In this document: piece by piece, positions 1 to 7,807 of the stretch
Numbering within the stretch: position 1 is the stretch's first letter
How the letters are laid out: each line of letters starts with the position of its first letter
From: Gammaproteobacteria bacterium
GTDB lineage: Bacteria > Pseudomonadota > Gammaproteobacteria > Pseudomonadales > UBA5518
DNA length: 64,000 nucleotides
Assembly (NCBI GenBank): GCA_016705365.1
Contig: JADIYI010000005.1
Location: forward strand, 248,001-312,000
Direction of reading: 5' to 3'
Program-made: the position numbers and the translations under genes
Notes under the pieces: generated by a model
Databases searched by the model: none
Seen by the model: the letters and a program-made list of their open reading frames with translations, nothing else
What the model was told of the DNA's origin: nothing

Positions 1-2
1 AC

Positions 3-1004
3 GCAACACTTGAAGATATCGAAAACTGCATGAATAACGGTTGGACGGATGGGCTTCCGGTCATCCCGCCATACGGCAGTCTTGTCGATGTGATGCTGGG
101 CGCCATGGGCTGGCAGGCACACGATATCGTTGGGGAGATACCGAGTCAGAATATCGTCGTAAGGGCCGAAAAGGCTGCGGCAACCGCTGTGATGGCCGGT
201 TGCAAGCCCGAATATGGCTCGTTGCTGAGAGCCCTGACCGAGGGGCTTCTGGATCCCCTTCTCAATCTCAGCGGGGCCGAAGTTACCACCGGTGGCGCAG
301 CTATTCTGGTGATTGTCAGCGGCCCCGTTGTCGAGCAACTCGGCTTTGAACATGCGACGAATGCACTGGGCGCCAATTGTCGGGCCAACGCCACCGTTGG
401 CCGGTTTGCGCAGATGATGCGCTACTTTTGCGGTCGGGGAGGTGGCGTTTTGCAATCCCACGGCACGATAGGCCATCCCGGACGAATCAGTTTTTGCATC
501 GCCGAACACCCGCAAACGGAGTGGGGGCCTTATCACACCCAGTATGGCTTGCCGGAAGATGCGTCTGCTGTCTCCCTGATGTCCACTGAAGGCCCCAATT
601 CAGTCAATAACCACTACGGTAATACGGGCGCCCAGATCCTGGACACCATTGGCGACTGTCTATGCCACTATGGTCAAACCGCCTGGTATTACAGATCCGG
701 CGGATTCGTGGTTGTAATCCCGCCTGACCACATGGCCCTCGTGGGCAAAGACTTTAGCCGCGAACAGGCCGTGGAGTACATTTATCAAAACGCGAGACGC
801 CAGACCGATCAGCTTGCCGTGGTGGGCCGTATTGCCAAGCCCCCGATTGCATTTGCTGAAGTCGAGCCAGGTGTGCTGCGTTCGCCGTTGAAAAGCCGCG
901 AACAATTGACATTCATGGAGTGTGGGGCCGCTGGCGGCCGGTTTTCTGCGGTAATCCCGCGCTGGGTCGGCAGTACTCACGCTGTCTGCAAACAAATAGT
1001 TTAA
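3..1004 (+). CDS. Conserved protein of unknown function in the selenoprotein operon (5' end outside window)
   Basis: The reading frame is open from the first bases of the window, so the true start probably lies upstream; the first internal ATG is at 30, directly before a WTDGLPVIPP motif. At least 333 residues are visible. That motif is one I associate with uncharacterised proteins encoded beside UGSC-type (seleno)proteins, which is recollection rather than proof. No signal peptide or membrane segment is seen in the visible part. Glycine-rich stretches and scattered cysteines (for example near CGRGGG and DCLCHYG) are present, but I recognise no catalytic motif. It ends in TAA 22 bases before the selenoprotein start, so the two are very likely co-transcribed. 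A role as partner subunit or substrate-activating enzyme for the selenoprotein is inference only. Confidence 0.75.
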   Translation, partial: ATLEDIENCMNNGWTDGLPVIPPYGSLVDVMLGAMGWQAHDIVGEIPSQNIVVRAEKAAATAVMAGCKPEYGSLLRALTEGLLDPLLNLSGAEVTTGGAAILVIVSGPVVEQLGFEHATNALGANCRANATVGRFAQMMRYFCGRGGGVLQSHGTIGHPGRISFCIAEHPQTEWGPYHTQYGLPEDASAVSLMSTEGPNSVNNHYGNTGAQILDTIGDCLCHYGQTAWYYRSGGFVVVIPPDHMALVGKDFSREQAVEYIYQNARRQTDQLAVVGRIAKPPIAFAEVEPGVLRSPLKSREQLTFMECGAAGGRFSAVIPRWVGSTHAVCKQIV

Positions 1005-1026
1005 ACGCTGAAGAAAGGAGATTGTA

Positions 1027-1647
1027 ATGACACAAACATCCAACAAGGGGCCGGGGAAGGAAGGCAACAATCCACCGGCCAGGCAGTTGACCAGTTGCGG
1101 CGATGTCAGCTGTGAGCTGCTGGTCGATCCCATCCCCAGGCCCACACCCGATCCGATAAAAGTCAGCCTCAAGCCCCGTGTGGCGCGGGTAACGTTCCTG
1201 GATCACCACAAGCCGAACTCCAAGGTCATCATGAAATATGCGCAAAGCATATTGCGCGACCGGGGAATTGAGGTCAGGGACGAGATCCTCATAAAGGATG
1301 ACGCCAGCGTCCGAATGCCGGATGCCCTGCTGCGATCGCTCTCCGGGGAGGGGGGGCTGGTTCTCTGCGGCATATCGGATTGAGGCAGTTGTTCGTCGGG
1401 CAGTTCGCTTGACTCAATAGCATTACAGCGAATCGGTGTCGCCGGTTTCGCGATATTGACGCAACCTTTCGGGGACCAAGTCGATCGGTGCATGACCTAT
1501 CAGCCTTCTGATAGACCATTGCCCGCGATTGTCGTGGATCATCCGACGCAAATGGTTGAAGACGATGTGTTGCATCGTCGCGCTGGGCAGATTGCCAATG
1601 CGGTCCAGCGCTTGCTCAATGATGAAGAACCGGAGAATCCGCAGTGA
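1027..1647 (+). CDS. UGSC-family selenoprotein, selenocysteine at UGA 1381-1383
   Basis: Conceptual translation with the UGA at 1381-1383 read as selenocysteine gives 206 residues, with Sec119 in the motif U-G-S-C (119-122). The frame continues without a stop to TGA at 1645-1647. A strong ribosome binding site, AAAGGAG at 1014-1020, lies 6 bases before the ATG. The part before UGA (LVLCGISD) and the part after (an IGVAGFAILTQPF strand and an AIVVDHP segment) read as one alpha/beta domain. This fits the UGSC (seleno)protein family as I know it, in which Cys or another residue may replace Sec. The U-x-x-C arrangement suggests a thiol/selenol redox or reductive-cleavage role. The selA, selB and selC genes lie 1-5 kb away and make decoding plausible. 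A standard gene caller would report only the first 118 residues and perhaps a false ORF from 1456. Confidence 0.88.
1380..1417 (+). promoter_or_regulatory. Candidate bacterial SECIS region
   Basis: Bacterial SECIS elements are hairpins that begin at or just after the UGA codon. Here TTGAG at 1380-1384, which includes the UGA, can pair with CTCAA at 1413-1417. G1385-C1386 may pair with G1407-C1408, leaving a loop of about 20 bases. The stem is short and I could not calculate its stability, so the fold is tentative even though the position is right. Confidence 0.35.
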
Positions 1648-2627
1648 TGAAAAATGTATTATCGATACTCGGCACCGGAGTGTATCTCCCGCCCGCACGA
1701 GCGGTGCGGGAAGTGGTGCTGGAGGCAGGTCAGGATCCCAGCGCTTACCAGGGGTGGGCCAACTGTTGTCACGCTCTTGCCGAGGATCATCCAAGCACCA
1801 TGGGTACCACGGCCTTACGCAGGGCGTTGGAAGATGCCAAGGTAGAGCCCGCCGAGCTCAAGCTGGTTCTGTTTGCAGGCATGTCGCGCGATTACCTGCC
1901 TTCATGGTCTGTGGCGACTGAAATCATGAAAGCCTGCGGAACCGGGGGCCATTGTATGGGCCTGGACATGACTGCGGGTTGCCTGGGCGCGCTATCCGCA
2001 CTGGATATGGCGCAGGGTTGGCTGGCGGCGCGCGGCGGCGGAGTGGCGGCAATCGTCGCGGCTGAGCGCTGGACCTACACCATCGATTACACGTCGATTG
2101 AAAATCTGGGGCTATGGGGGCACAGCGATGGCGCTGCAGCGACCATCGTCAGTCACAATACACCTCATGACGCAAAAGCCATTTTTTGCGGTGCCGAGTT
2201 TGTCAGCCAGAGCGATCTCAATGGCACAGTGCTCATTGAGTATGGGGGAACGCGTCATCCGATCGCACCGGCTGGCGTAAAGCCTTTCGAGCGCAAGCTG
2301 ATGGGTCTGAGCCGGCATGATTTGCGCCAACGCTACTCCGATGGCTATGCCAATAGCATGCAAGCCCTCAAAGCACGGTTTGATTGCAACGTCGAGCGGG
2401 TGATCATCAATCAAACCGCCAATCTGTTTTTGAATTTGATTGCTTCGGTCATCGAGATACCTGTCGAGAATTTTATTATTACGGGTCACGAAACAGGGCA
2501 TGTCGGTTCTGCGGATATTTTGATTGGATTGGACAGGCTTCTGCACGCCGGTGGTATGAACGAGCCGTACCTGATGGCGGGAAGCACGCCCTATGCATTC
2601 GGTTCGGGTTTGATGATGCCGGTGTAG
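1647..2627 (+). CDS. 3-oxoacyl-ACP synthase III-like (thiolase-fold) enzyme
   Basis: This 326-residue protein has the size and layout of FabH/KAS III, which condenses an acyl group held on a cysteine with a malonyl donor. The nucleophile region DMTAGCLGAL places Cys at residue 112. The usual His and Asn of the triad look altered: the PHQAN-type motif reads INQTAN, and the NTSAAS-type motif reads GHVGSAD. It may therefore not be a standard decarboxylating condensing enzyme; acyl transfer or HMG-CoA-synthase-like chemistry are alternatives. The ATG at 1647 (or GTG at 1644) overlaps the stop codon of the selenoprotein gene, which implies translational coupling and a shared pathway. The substrate is unknown. 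Confidence 0.8.
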   Translation: MKNVLSILGTGVYLPPARAVREVVLEAGQDPSAYQGWANCCHALAEDHPSTMGTTALRRALEDAKVEPAELKLVLFAGMSRDYLPSWSVATEIMKACGTGGHCMGLDMTAGCLGALSALDMAQGWLAARGGGVAAIVAAERWTYTIDYTSIENLGLWGHSDGAAATIVSHNTPHDAKAIFCGAEFVSQSDLNGTVLIEYGGTRHPIAPAGVKPFERKLMGLSRHDLRQRYSDGYANSMQALKARFDCNVERVIINQTANLFLNLIASVIEIPVENFIITGHETGHVGSADILIGLDRLLHAGGMNEPYLMAGSTPYAFGSGLMMPV

Positions 2628-2638
2628 GATTGGTTATT

Positions 2639-2654
2639 GCCACTGGAAAGTGGC
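2639..2654 (-). terminator. Small hairpin between the converging operons
   Basis: GCCACT and AGTGGC form a perfect 6-bp stem with a 4-base loop immediately beyond the tRNA-Sec gene, overlapping its CCA end. No clear T-run follows on either strand, so termination is only a possibility; it could also aid tRNA 3' processing. Confidence 0.3.
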
Positions 2655-2745
2655 GGAAGAGGCAGGAGTCGAACCTACCAGGCGCGTTACTGCGCGCCTC
2701 ACTGGTTTTGAAGACCAGGCACCCCACCGGGGATATCGCTCTTCC
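2651..2745 (-). tRNA. selC: tRNA-Sec (anticodon UCA)
   Basis: The minus strand encodes a 95-nt RNA starting GGAAGAGCG and ending with an encoded CCA. The anticodon stem CTGGT/ACCAG encloses the loop CTTCAAA, giving anticodon UCA (plus-strand bases 2709-2711). The long variable arm GGCGCG/CGCGCC and the 6-bp D stem with a 4-base loop are hallmarks of bacterial selenocysteine tRNA. The acceptor shows seven clear pairs, and the eighth position reads as a C-C mismatch, which is unusual because bacterial tRNA-Sec normally has eight. The gene lies 19 bases beyond the selB stop and is probably co-transcribed with selA-selB. Confidence 0.96.
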
Positions 2746-2764
2746 GTTGTATCTGAAATCGTGT

Positions 2765-4699
2765 TCAGCCTCGCTGCTTTAGTCGGGCTGCATCCGGATC
2801 TGAAATCACTCGCAGGTTTCCGCTTCTTTTGGTAAAGCCGATTTGATCAAAGAACTCCAGTATTTCAATGCTCAGGTCTCTGCCCAGGCCAAATACCTGC
2901 TTTGCCTCGATGACCGAAATCCCGCCCGAGGCGTCCGTGAACTGCTCTACCAGCCGGGCCAGTTCCCTGAGCGTGGCCGGTAGCGCCAGTCGTTTCTCGC
3001 CGATCTCGAAGAGATCTCCCGTCTTGATTGCGGGGCGAGTCAGTGTTTCCAGTTGCTTGGCATCAAAACCGGTATCCCTCTGTATTTCAGAACGCAGGGG
3101 AATATTCAACCCCCTTGCCTTCATCCGCGTCTCGAGTTGCTGCCACTCCCGTTGCACCCGGGGAGACAGGGTGGGCCTGTGCCCGAGCGCCCGGATCAGT
3201 TGCTCCTGATGGACGATCCGAGCTGCGCGAACTCGGTCATCCAGCACCACCTTGAACAGGTGCGCAGGGACCCGAGGGTGTACCAGTGCCTGCAACGCCT
3301 CGGGCCGTATTCCGGGTTCCATGGGACGTGCGCCATGCCACTCGGCCAACTGCTGGTCCAGACAGTCAACATAGCTCTCCCACAGCTCGCGGGACAGGAT
3401 AAGCTCGTCCCCATCAGTATGGATCCTGACGAGGTTGCCGGCGTTGAGCGGGGGACGGGCCAGCAAGCCGTTCATCTCTTCCTGAGACAGGTTCCAGATG
3501 CGTTTACACTGGCGCAGACTGACAATATCGCCATTGTTGAACAGCAGTTGACCGAGCACTGCTCCCGGCTGTCCCATTTCCAGCGCGTCGAGTTGCTTGA
3601 GACGATTGCTGCGCGATTTTCCCCGCTGTGGTGCTTGCGGATCGATTACGACACCGCCTCCCAGGGTAGAACTCTCATTGTCATCCCGCAGTACAAAACG
3701 GTCGCCGGCGAAAGCGAGCACGCCCCGGTCCAGGATCAATTGAACACGTTGGCCCGAAGGACTGTCTTCGCCGCGATCGAGGAAATAGGTTCGGGCACCC
3801 ATGCGCCGGGTGCCAATGTAGAGTTTCACTCTACCCAGGTGTTTCAATGACCGTCCCGATCCTGCAACTGTCCAGCAGCGGGTATCCAGGCGACGGGCGG
3901 GCAAGGCAGTGGGATGCGCGCACAAAAAATCTCCCCTGTGGACCTGCTCCAGAGAGACCTTGCCGGCGAGATTCAGTGCACAGCGTTGTCCGGCGTGACC
4001 TGCGCTTGCAGGTCTTCCCTGGGTATGAATTTCTCGTACCCGGACCTTTATGTGCTGTGTATTGCTCCCGGCTGATGCGTGCAGTCGCAGCTCATCCCCG
4101 GCGTTGATGGAACCCGACAGGCAGGTGCCGGTGACTACCACTCCGGCACCTTTCTTGATGAATACACGGTCGATGTACAGGCGAAACTGCGCTTCGGTCG
4201 CGCGTTGGGGGCAGTCCCGCAATTGATTGTCCAGAATCGACCGAAGCTGATCCAGGCCCTCACCTGTGCGGTTGGAAATTTCGCACAGGGGCGCATCGGG
4301 AATGAGGGCGCCGGTCTGCTTTGCGACCTGGTCCAGTCGAGCCCTGTCGACGAGGTCGCTCTTCGTTATGACGCCCGCGAATCGCTTTACGCCCAGCAGG
4401 CGCAGAAGTTCCAGGTGTTCGAGTGTTTGCGGCATCGGCCCGTCGTCTGCCGCCACTACCAGCATGCCGAGGTCGATGCCACTGATCCCGGATATCATGG
4501 TGTTTATGAAGCGGTGGTGACCAGGCACATCAATAAAGCCAATGGGCTCGTTTGCCCCGGCTTCTCCAAATGCGTATCCGAGTTCTATGGTCAGCCCCCG
4601 CTGTTTCTCTTCCGCCAGCCGGTCCGTGTTTGTCCCGGTCAAGCGCTGTATCAGGCTGGTTTTGCCGTGGTCCACATGACCCGCTGTGGCGACTAGCAT
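2765..4699 (-). CDS. selB: Selenocysteine-specific translation elongation factor
   Basis: This 644-residue protein is the GTPase that carries Sec-tRNA to the ribosome at UGA codons followed by a SECIS hairpin. The N-terminal G domain shows GHVDHGKT at 7-14, DVPGHHRF at 57-64 and TKSD at 112-115. The middle holds EF-Tu-like beta-barrel domains, and the C-terminal part fits the winged-helix repeats that bind SECIS RNA. The length is normal for bacterial SelB. The start codon overlaps the end of selA by 7 bases, and tRNA-Sec follows directly, so the order selA-selB-selC looks like one transcription unit. No damage is visible, so it should be functional. Confidence 0.97.
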   Translation of the reverse strand: MLVATAGHVDHGKTSLIQRLTGTNTDRLAEEKQRGLTIELGYAFGEAGANEPIGFIDVPGHHRFINTMISGISGIDLGMLVVAADDGPMPQTLEHLELLRLLGVKRFAGVITKSDLVDRARLDQVAKQTGALIPDAPLCEISNRTGEGLDQLRSILDNQLRDCPQRATEAQFRLYIDRVFIKKGAGVVVTGTCLSGSINAGDELRLHASAGSNTQHIKVRVREIHTQGRPASAGHAGQRCALNLAGKVSLEQVHRGDFLCAHPTALPARRLDTRCWTVAGSGRSLKHLGRVKLYIGTRRMGARTYFLDRGEDSPSGQRVQLILDRGVLAFAGDRFVLRDDNESSTLGGGVVIDPQAPQRGKSRSNRLKQLDALEMGQPGAVLGQLLFNNGDIVSLRQCKRIWNLSQEEMNGLLARPPLNAGNLVRIHTDGDELILSRELWESYVDCLDQQLAEWHGARPMEPGIRPEALQALVHPRVPAHLFKVVLDDRVRAARIVHQEQLIRALGHRPTLSPRVQREWQQLETRMKARGLNIPLRSEIQRDTGFDAKQLETLTRPAIKTGDLFEIGEKRLALPATLRELARLVEQFTDASGGISVIEAKQVFGLGRDLSIEILEFFDQIGFTKRSGNLRVISDPDAARLKQRG

Positions 4700-6096
4700 G
4701 ACAGCGCATCCCTGAGTTGGGGAAGCTGTTGCAGGAAAAGCGATTCACAGTCCAGGCAGCGCAGGTCCAGCAATAACCTGCCGTCGTGGATCCGGCCAAT
4801 TACAGGGCGTGGCAGCTTGCGCAGTTCCGTTGCCAGGCGTCTCAGGTCGCTGTCCCGCCCCGCGACGGATTCGATGGCGATGGCGAAGCCGGGAATCGTT
4901 TCGACCGGTAGCGCGCCGCTGCCGATCTGACTGAGGCAGGGGACTGTCGCCGCCCGGAATGGTTGTGGCAGGTAGCTGGCAAGTCCATCGCACAGCCGCA
5001 CCGCTTGCGCTTCGATCTCGCTTGCCGGGCGCGTCAGTTGCCGCAGGGTCGGCAGTGTTTCCGTCAGGCTCTCCGGGTGCCGGTACAGTTTCAGTACTTC
5101 GGACAAGGCCGCCAGTATCATGCTGTCCACGCGGAGCGCGCGCTTCAGCGGATTCCTGCAAATGCGCTCGACCAGCGATTTCTTGCCGGCAATGATGCCG
5201 CACTGTGGTCCGCCGAGTAATTTGTCACCACTGAATGTAATCAAGTCCATGCCATTGGCGATGTAATCCGCGGCTCGCGGCTCCCCCGGCAGGCCGAGGG
5301 CGCTGAAGTCGACCAGACAGCCACTACCGAGATCCGCCACACAGGGCAGACCGTGTTCATGCGCCAGTGCCGCGAGGGCTTTCTCGTCCACCGCTTGGGT
5401 GAAACCCTCCAGCCGGTAGTTGCTGGTGTGAACCTTCATCAACAATGCAGTTTGCGGAGAAATTGCCGAGCGGTAGTCCTTTAGGTGCGTGCGATTGGTT
5501 GCCCCCACCTCTACCAAAGTGCAGCCTGAGGATTCCATTACCTCCGGCATGCGAAAGGATCCGCCGATCTCGACCAGTTCGCCCCGTGAGACCGGCACTT
5601 CCAGACCCCTGGCCAATGTGTTCAGCGCCAGCACTACGGCCGCCGCATTGTTGTTGACCACGGTGGCGGCTTCGCTGCCGGTGAGCTCGCAGATCAGTGA
5701 CTCGACATGGCTGTCGCGGTTGCCCCTCTTGCCGGTCTCCAGATCGTACTCCAGGTTGTTGGGAAACATCGCGGCCTGGCAAGCCGCCTCGGCGGCTGCA
5801 GCCGGGAGGCAGGCTCGGCCCAGGTTGGTATGCAGGACGACGCCCGACAGATTGAAGACGGGGCGGATACCACGCGCGTCACTGGCGGACAGCTGTGCGC
5901 TTATTGCGGAATGAATTGCAGAAATGCTCCTGGCGGATCGCTGCTCCGTGTTGACGTTCTCGCGGATTTCGCACAAATGCGCGCGGATTGCCTTGCTTAC
6001 CTTCTGGTGACCCCAGCGCGAGACCAGATCCTGCGACTCCTGCAGTACCCGGTCAACTGATGGCAATTCGCTTCTGATGTCCCGGTCGCCGGTCAT
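4693..6096 (-). CDS. selA: L-seryl-tRNA(Sec) selenium transferase
   Basis: This pyridoxal-phosphate enzyme converts seryl-tRNA-Sec to selenocysteinyl-tRNA-Sec using selenophosphate. The N-terminal segment ELPSVDRVL is typical of SelA. The PLP lysine lies in FSGDKLLGGPQ (about residue 292), preceded by the VADLGSG strand that holds the cofactor. The product has 467 residues, the usual size. I chose the ATG at 6096; a GTG directly before it at 6099 is an alternative. The last 7 bases overlap selB, and a 2-hydroxyacid dehydrogenase gene ends about 13 bases upstream. No selD (selenophosphate synthetase) is in this window, so it must be encoded elsewhere. Confidence 0.97.
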   Translation of the reverse strand: MTGDRDIRSELPSVDRVLQESQDLVSRWGHQKVSKAIRAHLCEIRENVNTEQRSARSISAIHSAISAQLSASDARGIRPVFNLSGVVLHTNLGRACLPAAAAEAACQAAMFPNNLEYDLETGKRGNRDSHVESLICELTGSEAATVVNNNAAAVVLALNTLARGLEVPVSRGELVEIGGSFRMPEVMESSGCTLVEVGATNRTHLKDYRSAISPQTALLMKVHTSNYRLEGFTQAVDEKALAALAHEHGLPCVADLGSGCLVDFSALGLPGEPRAADYIANGMDLITFSGDKLLGGPQCGIIAGKKSLVERICRNPLKRALRVDSMILAALSEVLKLYRHPESLTETLPTLRQLTRPASEIEAQAVRLCDGLASYLPQPFRAATVPCLSQIGSGALPVETIPGFAIAIESVAGRDSDLRRLATELRKLPRPVIGRIHDGRLLLDLRCLDCESLFLQQLPQLRDALSC

Positions 6097-6111
6097 CACA
6101 TACGCCCTCTG

Positions 6112-7047
6112 CTAGTAACCCGCAGCCGTATCAACGACGCCCTGCAGTGGCTGATCGTTGGAAAAAGCCACCACATTGGCAAAAAATGGCGCCAGCAAAC
6201 GCTCGACCATATTTGGTCCGCTCCAGGAGATATGGGGGCTGAGTAAAACTCGCGGGTGTCGGTAAATCCAGTGGCCAGCCGGCAGTGGTTCGGGTTCCAC
6301 GACGTCGAGAGAGGCGCGGCTTATGTGGCCCTTGTCCAGGCTCTCGCGCAGCGCTTCCTGGTCGACAAGGTTTGCGCGGGACACGTTCACCAGGTGCGCG
6401 CCCGGTTTCAGGGCTTGCATGGACTGGGCTCCCATCAGCCTGTCGCTCTGGGGTGTGGAGGGTAGCGCGAGTACCAGGTGGTCTGAGCGCTGTAGCAAGT
6501 CATGCAGGTCCTCGAGTAGTTCGACGCCCGGAATCGGACTGGTGCGGTGTGTGCGAACCTTGGCAATGATGTTCATGTCAAATGCCAGTGCTCGTTTGGC
6601 GATAGCCTGGCCGATAGCCCCAAAGCCGATAATTCCCAGGGTCTTGTTTTCAAGGCACCCAAGATTGGCCGTGTACCAGGCCTGGGGCGGTTCGCTAATC
6701 CAGCGATCCGGCAACTGTTTTTCATGCGCCAGCAGCATGGCCATAACCCACTCGGCAATAGGGCCTGCGGTGGCACCGCGGGAGCAGGTTACCAGTTTGT
6801 CCTCGACCAGATGGAGCGGAAATTTGTCGACACCTGTTCCCAGGATATGGACCCAGCGCAGCCCCTCGCAGCGTTCGATGAGAGCCGGCAACCGGGTCCC
6901 TCCCGCAGCGGTACCGAGAAGGGCGTCAGCAACCATGCGCTCGCCCGGTTCATCCGTGCTCGGCAAAACGAAGGCCTCGATGCCGGGCGCGAGGCAGTGC
7001 AGTTGGTCGATCAGGCCGGGAAGTTCTGTCTGCAAGGCTATTCGCAT
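6112..7047 (-). CDS. NAD(P)-dependent D-2-hydroxyacid dehydrogenase family protein
   Basis: This 311-residue protein has the standard layout of the family that interconverts 2-oxoacids and D-2-hydroxyacids. The dinucleotide motif GFGAIGQA is at 141-148, the catalytic arginine lies in NVSRANLVD, the glutamate in DVVEPEP and the histidine in SPHISW. The substrate cannot be read from sequence. The gene is first in the apparent operon with selA-selB-selC, ending 13 bases before selA. That may be only a shared promoter, or a link to the pathway of the facing selenoprotein operon. Confidence 0.88.
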   Translation of the reverse strand: MRIALQTELPGLIDQLHCLAPGIEAFVLPSTDEPGERMVADALLGTAAGGTRLPALIERCEGLRWVHILGTGVDKFPLHLVEDKLVTCSRGATAGPIAEWVMAMLLAHEKQLPDRWISEPPQAWYTANLGCLENKTLGIIGFGAIGQAIAKRALAFDMNIIAKVRTHRTSPIPGVELLEDLHDLLQRSDHLVLALPSTPQSDRLMGAQSMQALKPGAHLVNVSRANLVDQEALRESLDKGHISRASLDVVEPEPLPAGHWIYRHPRVLLSPHISWSGPNMVERLLAPFFANVVAFSNDQPLQGVVDTAAGY

Positions 7048-7444
7048 GACCAGGTTCCAATGAACGAAGAGGAAACCATATCGCCTCCGTAATCGCTGAA
7101 GTATGGGGGATCGGAACTGCCGACGTATCGTACGACTGTACTATGTGCGAGACGTTTGCCGCAGTGCCGGATCGAATCGCGATTGCACCGCTTGTATCCT
7201 GCAAATATCAGATTCCGGTTTTCTCCCCCCAGTTGCTTTCGGTGCGCTGACAGATGATTTGCGGCAACTCGCTGTGATCACCCGCCGGTCGACGAACTGT
7301 TTCAGAGTCTTTCGCAGAATCATGCGCATTCACGATTTTAGCGACACCAATCGTACAGATGTACTAAGCGTGCTGTTGGCTCGGTCACTATACTCGGCGC
7401 CCTCAGGTGATTCATGGCTTCCGAAATCGGATCCCGATGACGCG
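7048..7444. other. Non-coding stretch with a palindrome
   Basis: About 400 bases between the 2-hydroxyacid dehydrogenase start and the MFS remnant hold no gene I can support. It should contain the promoter of the minus-strand sel operon. A perfect inverted repeat GTACA-GA-TGTAC lies at 7353-7364 and could be an operator for the former transporter gene, which is inference. Confidence 0.4.
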
Positions 7445-7771
7445 ATGATGTGGTCTTCAAGGGCTAAAGTGATGTTTTATGGTTGGCGTATAGCGGGTGG
7501 CAGTTTTCTCTCGCAGGCTTTTGCGGTTGGATTCTTCACGTATGCGGTAAGCCTCCTCACGCAGCCGGTGCGAGAGAGTTTTGATGTCAGCGTCGAAACG
7601 GTGATCTACAGCCCGACCCTCGGCAGTTGCCGCCACTCTGCTCGTTCCTCTTCGTCTACCACACTGATCCTGACCATGCGCTTCTTCCCGCAAGTGATCC
7701 TCTGTTTGTTGTCTGGCGGCTTGCCACCGCAGGCCGTTGGGAGAGGCGGTGATATATCCATACCCCTGTAG
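7445..7771 (+). pseudogene. Remnant of a major facilitator superfamily transporter (N-terminus only)
   Basis: From ATG 7445 the reading frame gives a recognisable MFS N-terminus, including FYGWRIAGGSFLSQAFAVGF and later ESFDVSVETVIYSPTLG, the usual first helix, loop and start of helix 2. After about 61 residues the similarity is lost and the frame runs into unrelated sequence up to the stop at 7771. A full transporter would be near 400 residues. The gene has therefore been deleted internally, and trxB begins 36 bases later. Confidence 0.6.
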
Positions 7772-7807
7772 CAGGGGGTGACCTTCACATCGCAAAAGGA
7801 ATCATTC

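Noticed and set aside
1456..1647. Short separate ORF beginning at ATG 1456
   Set aside because: It is in frame with the selenoprotein gene and forms its C-terminal part after the Sec codon; it has no ribosome binding site of its own.
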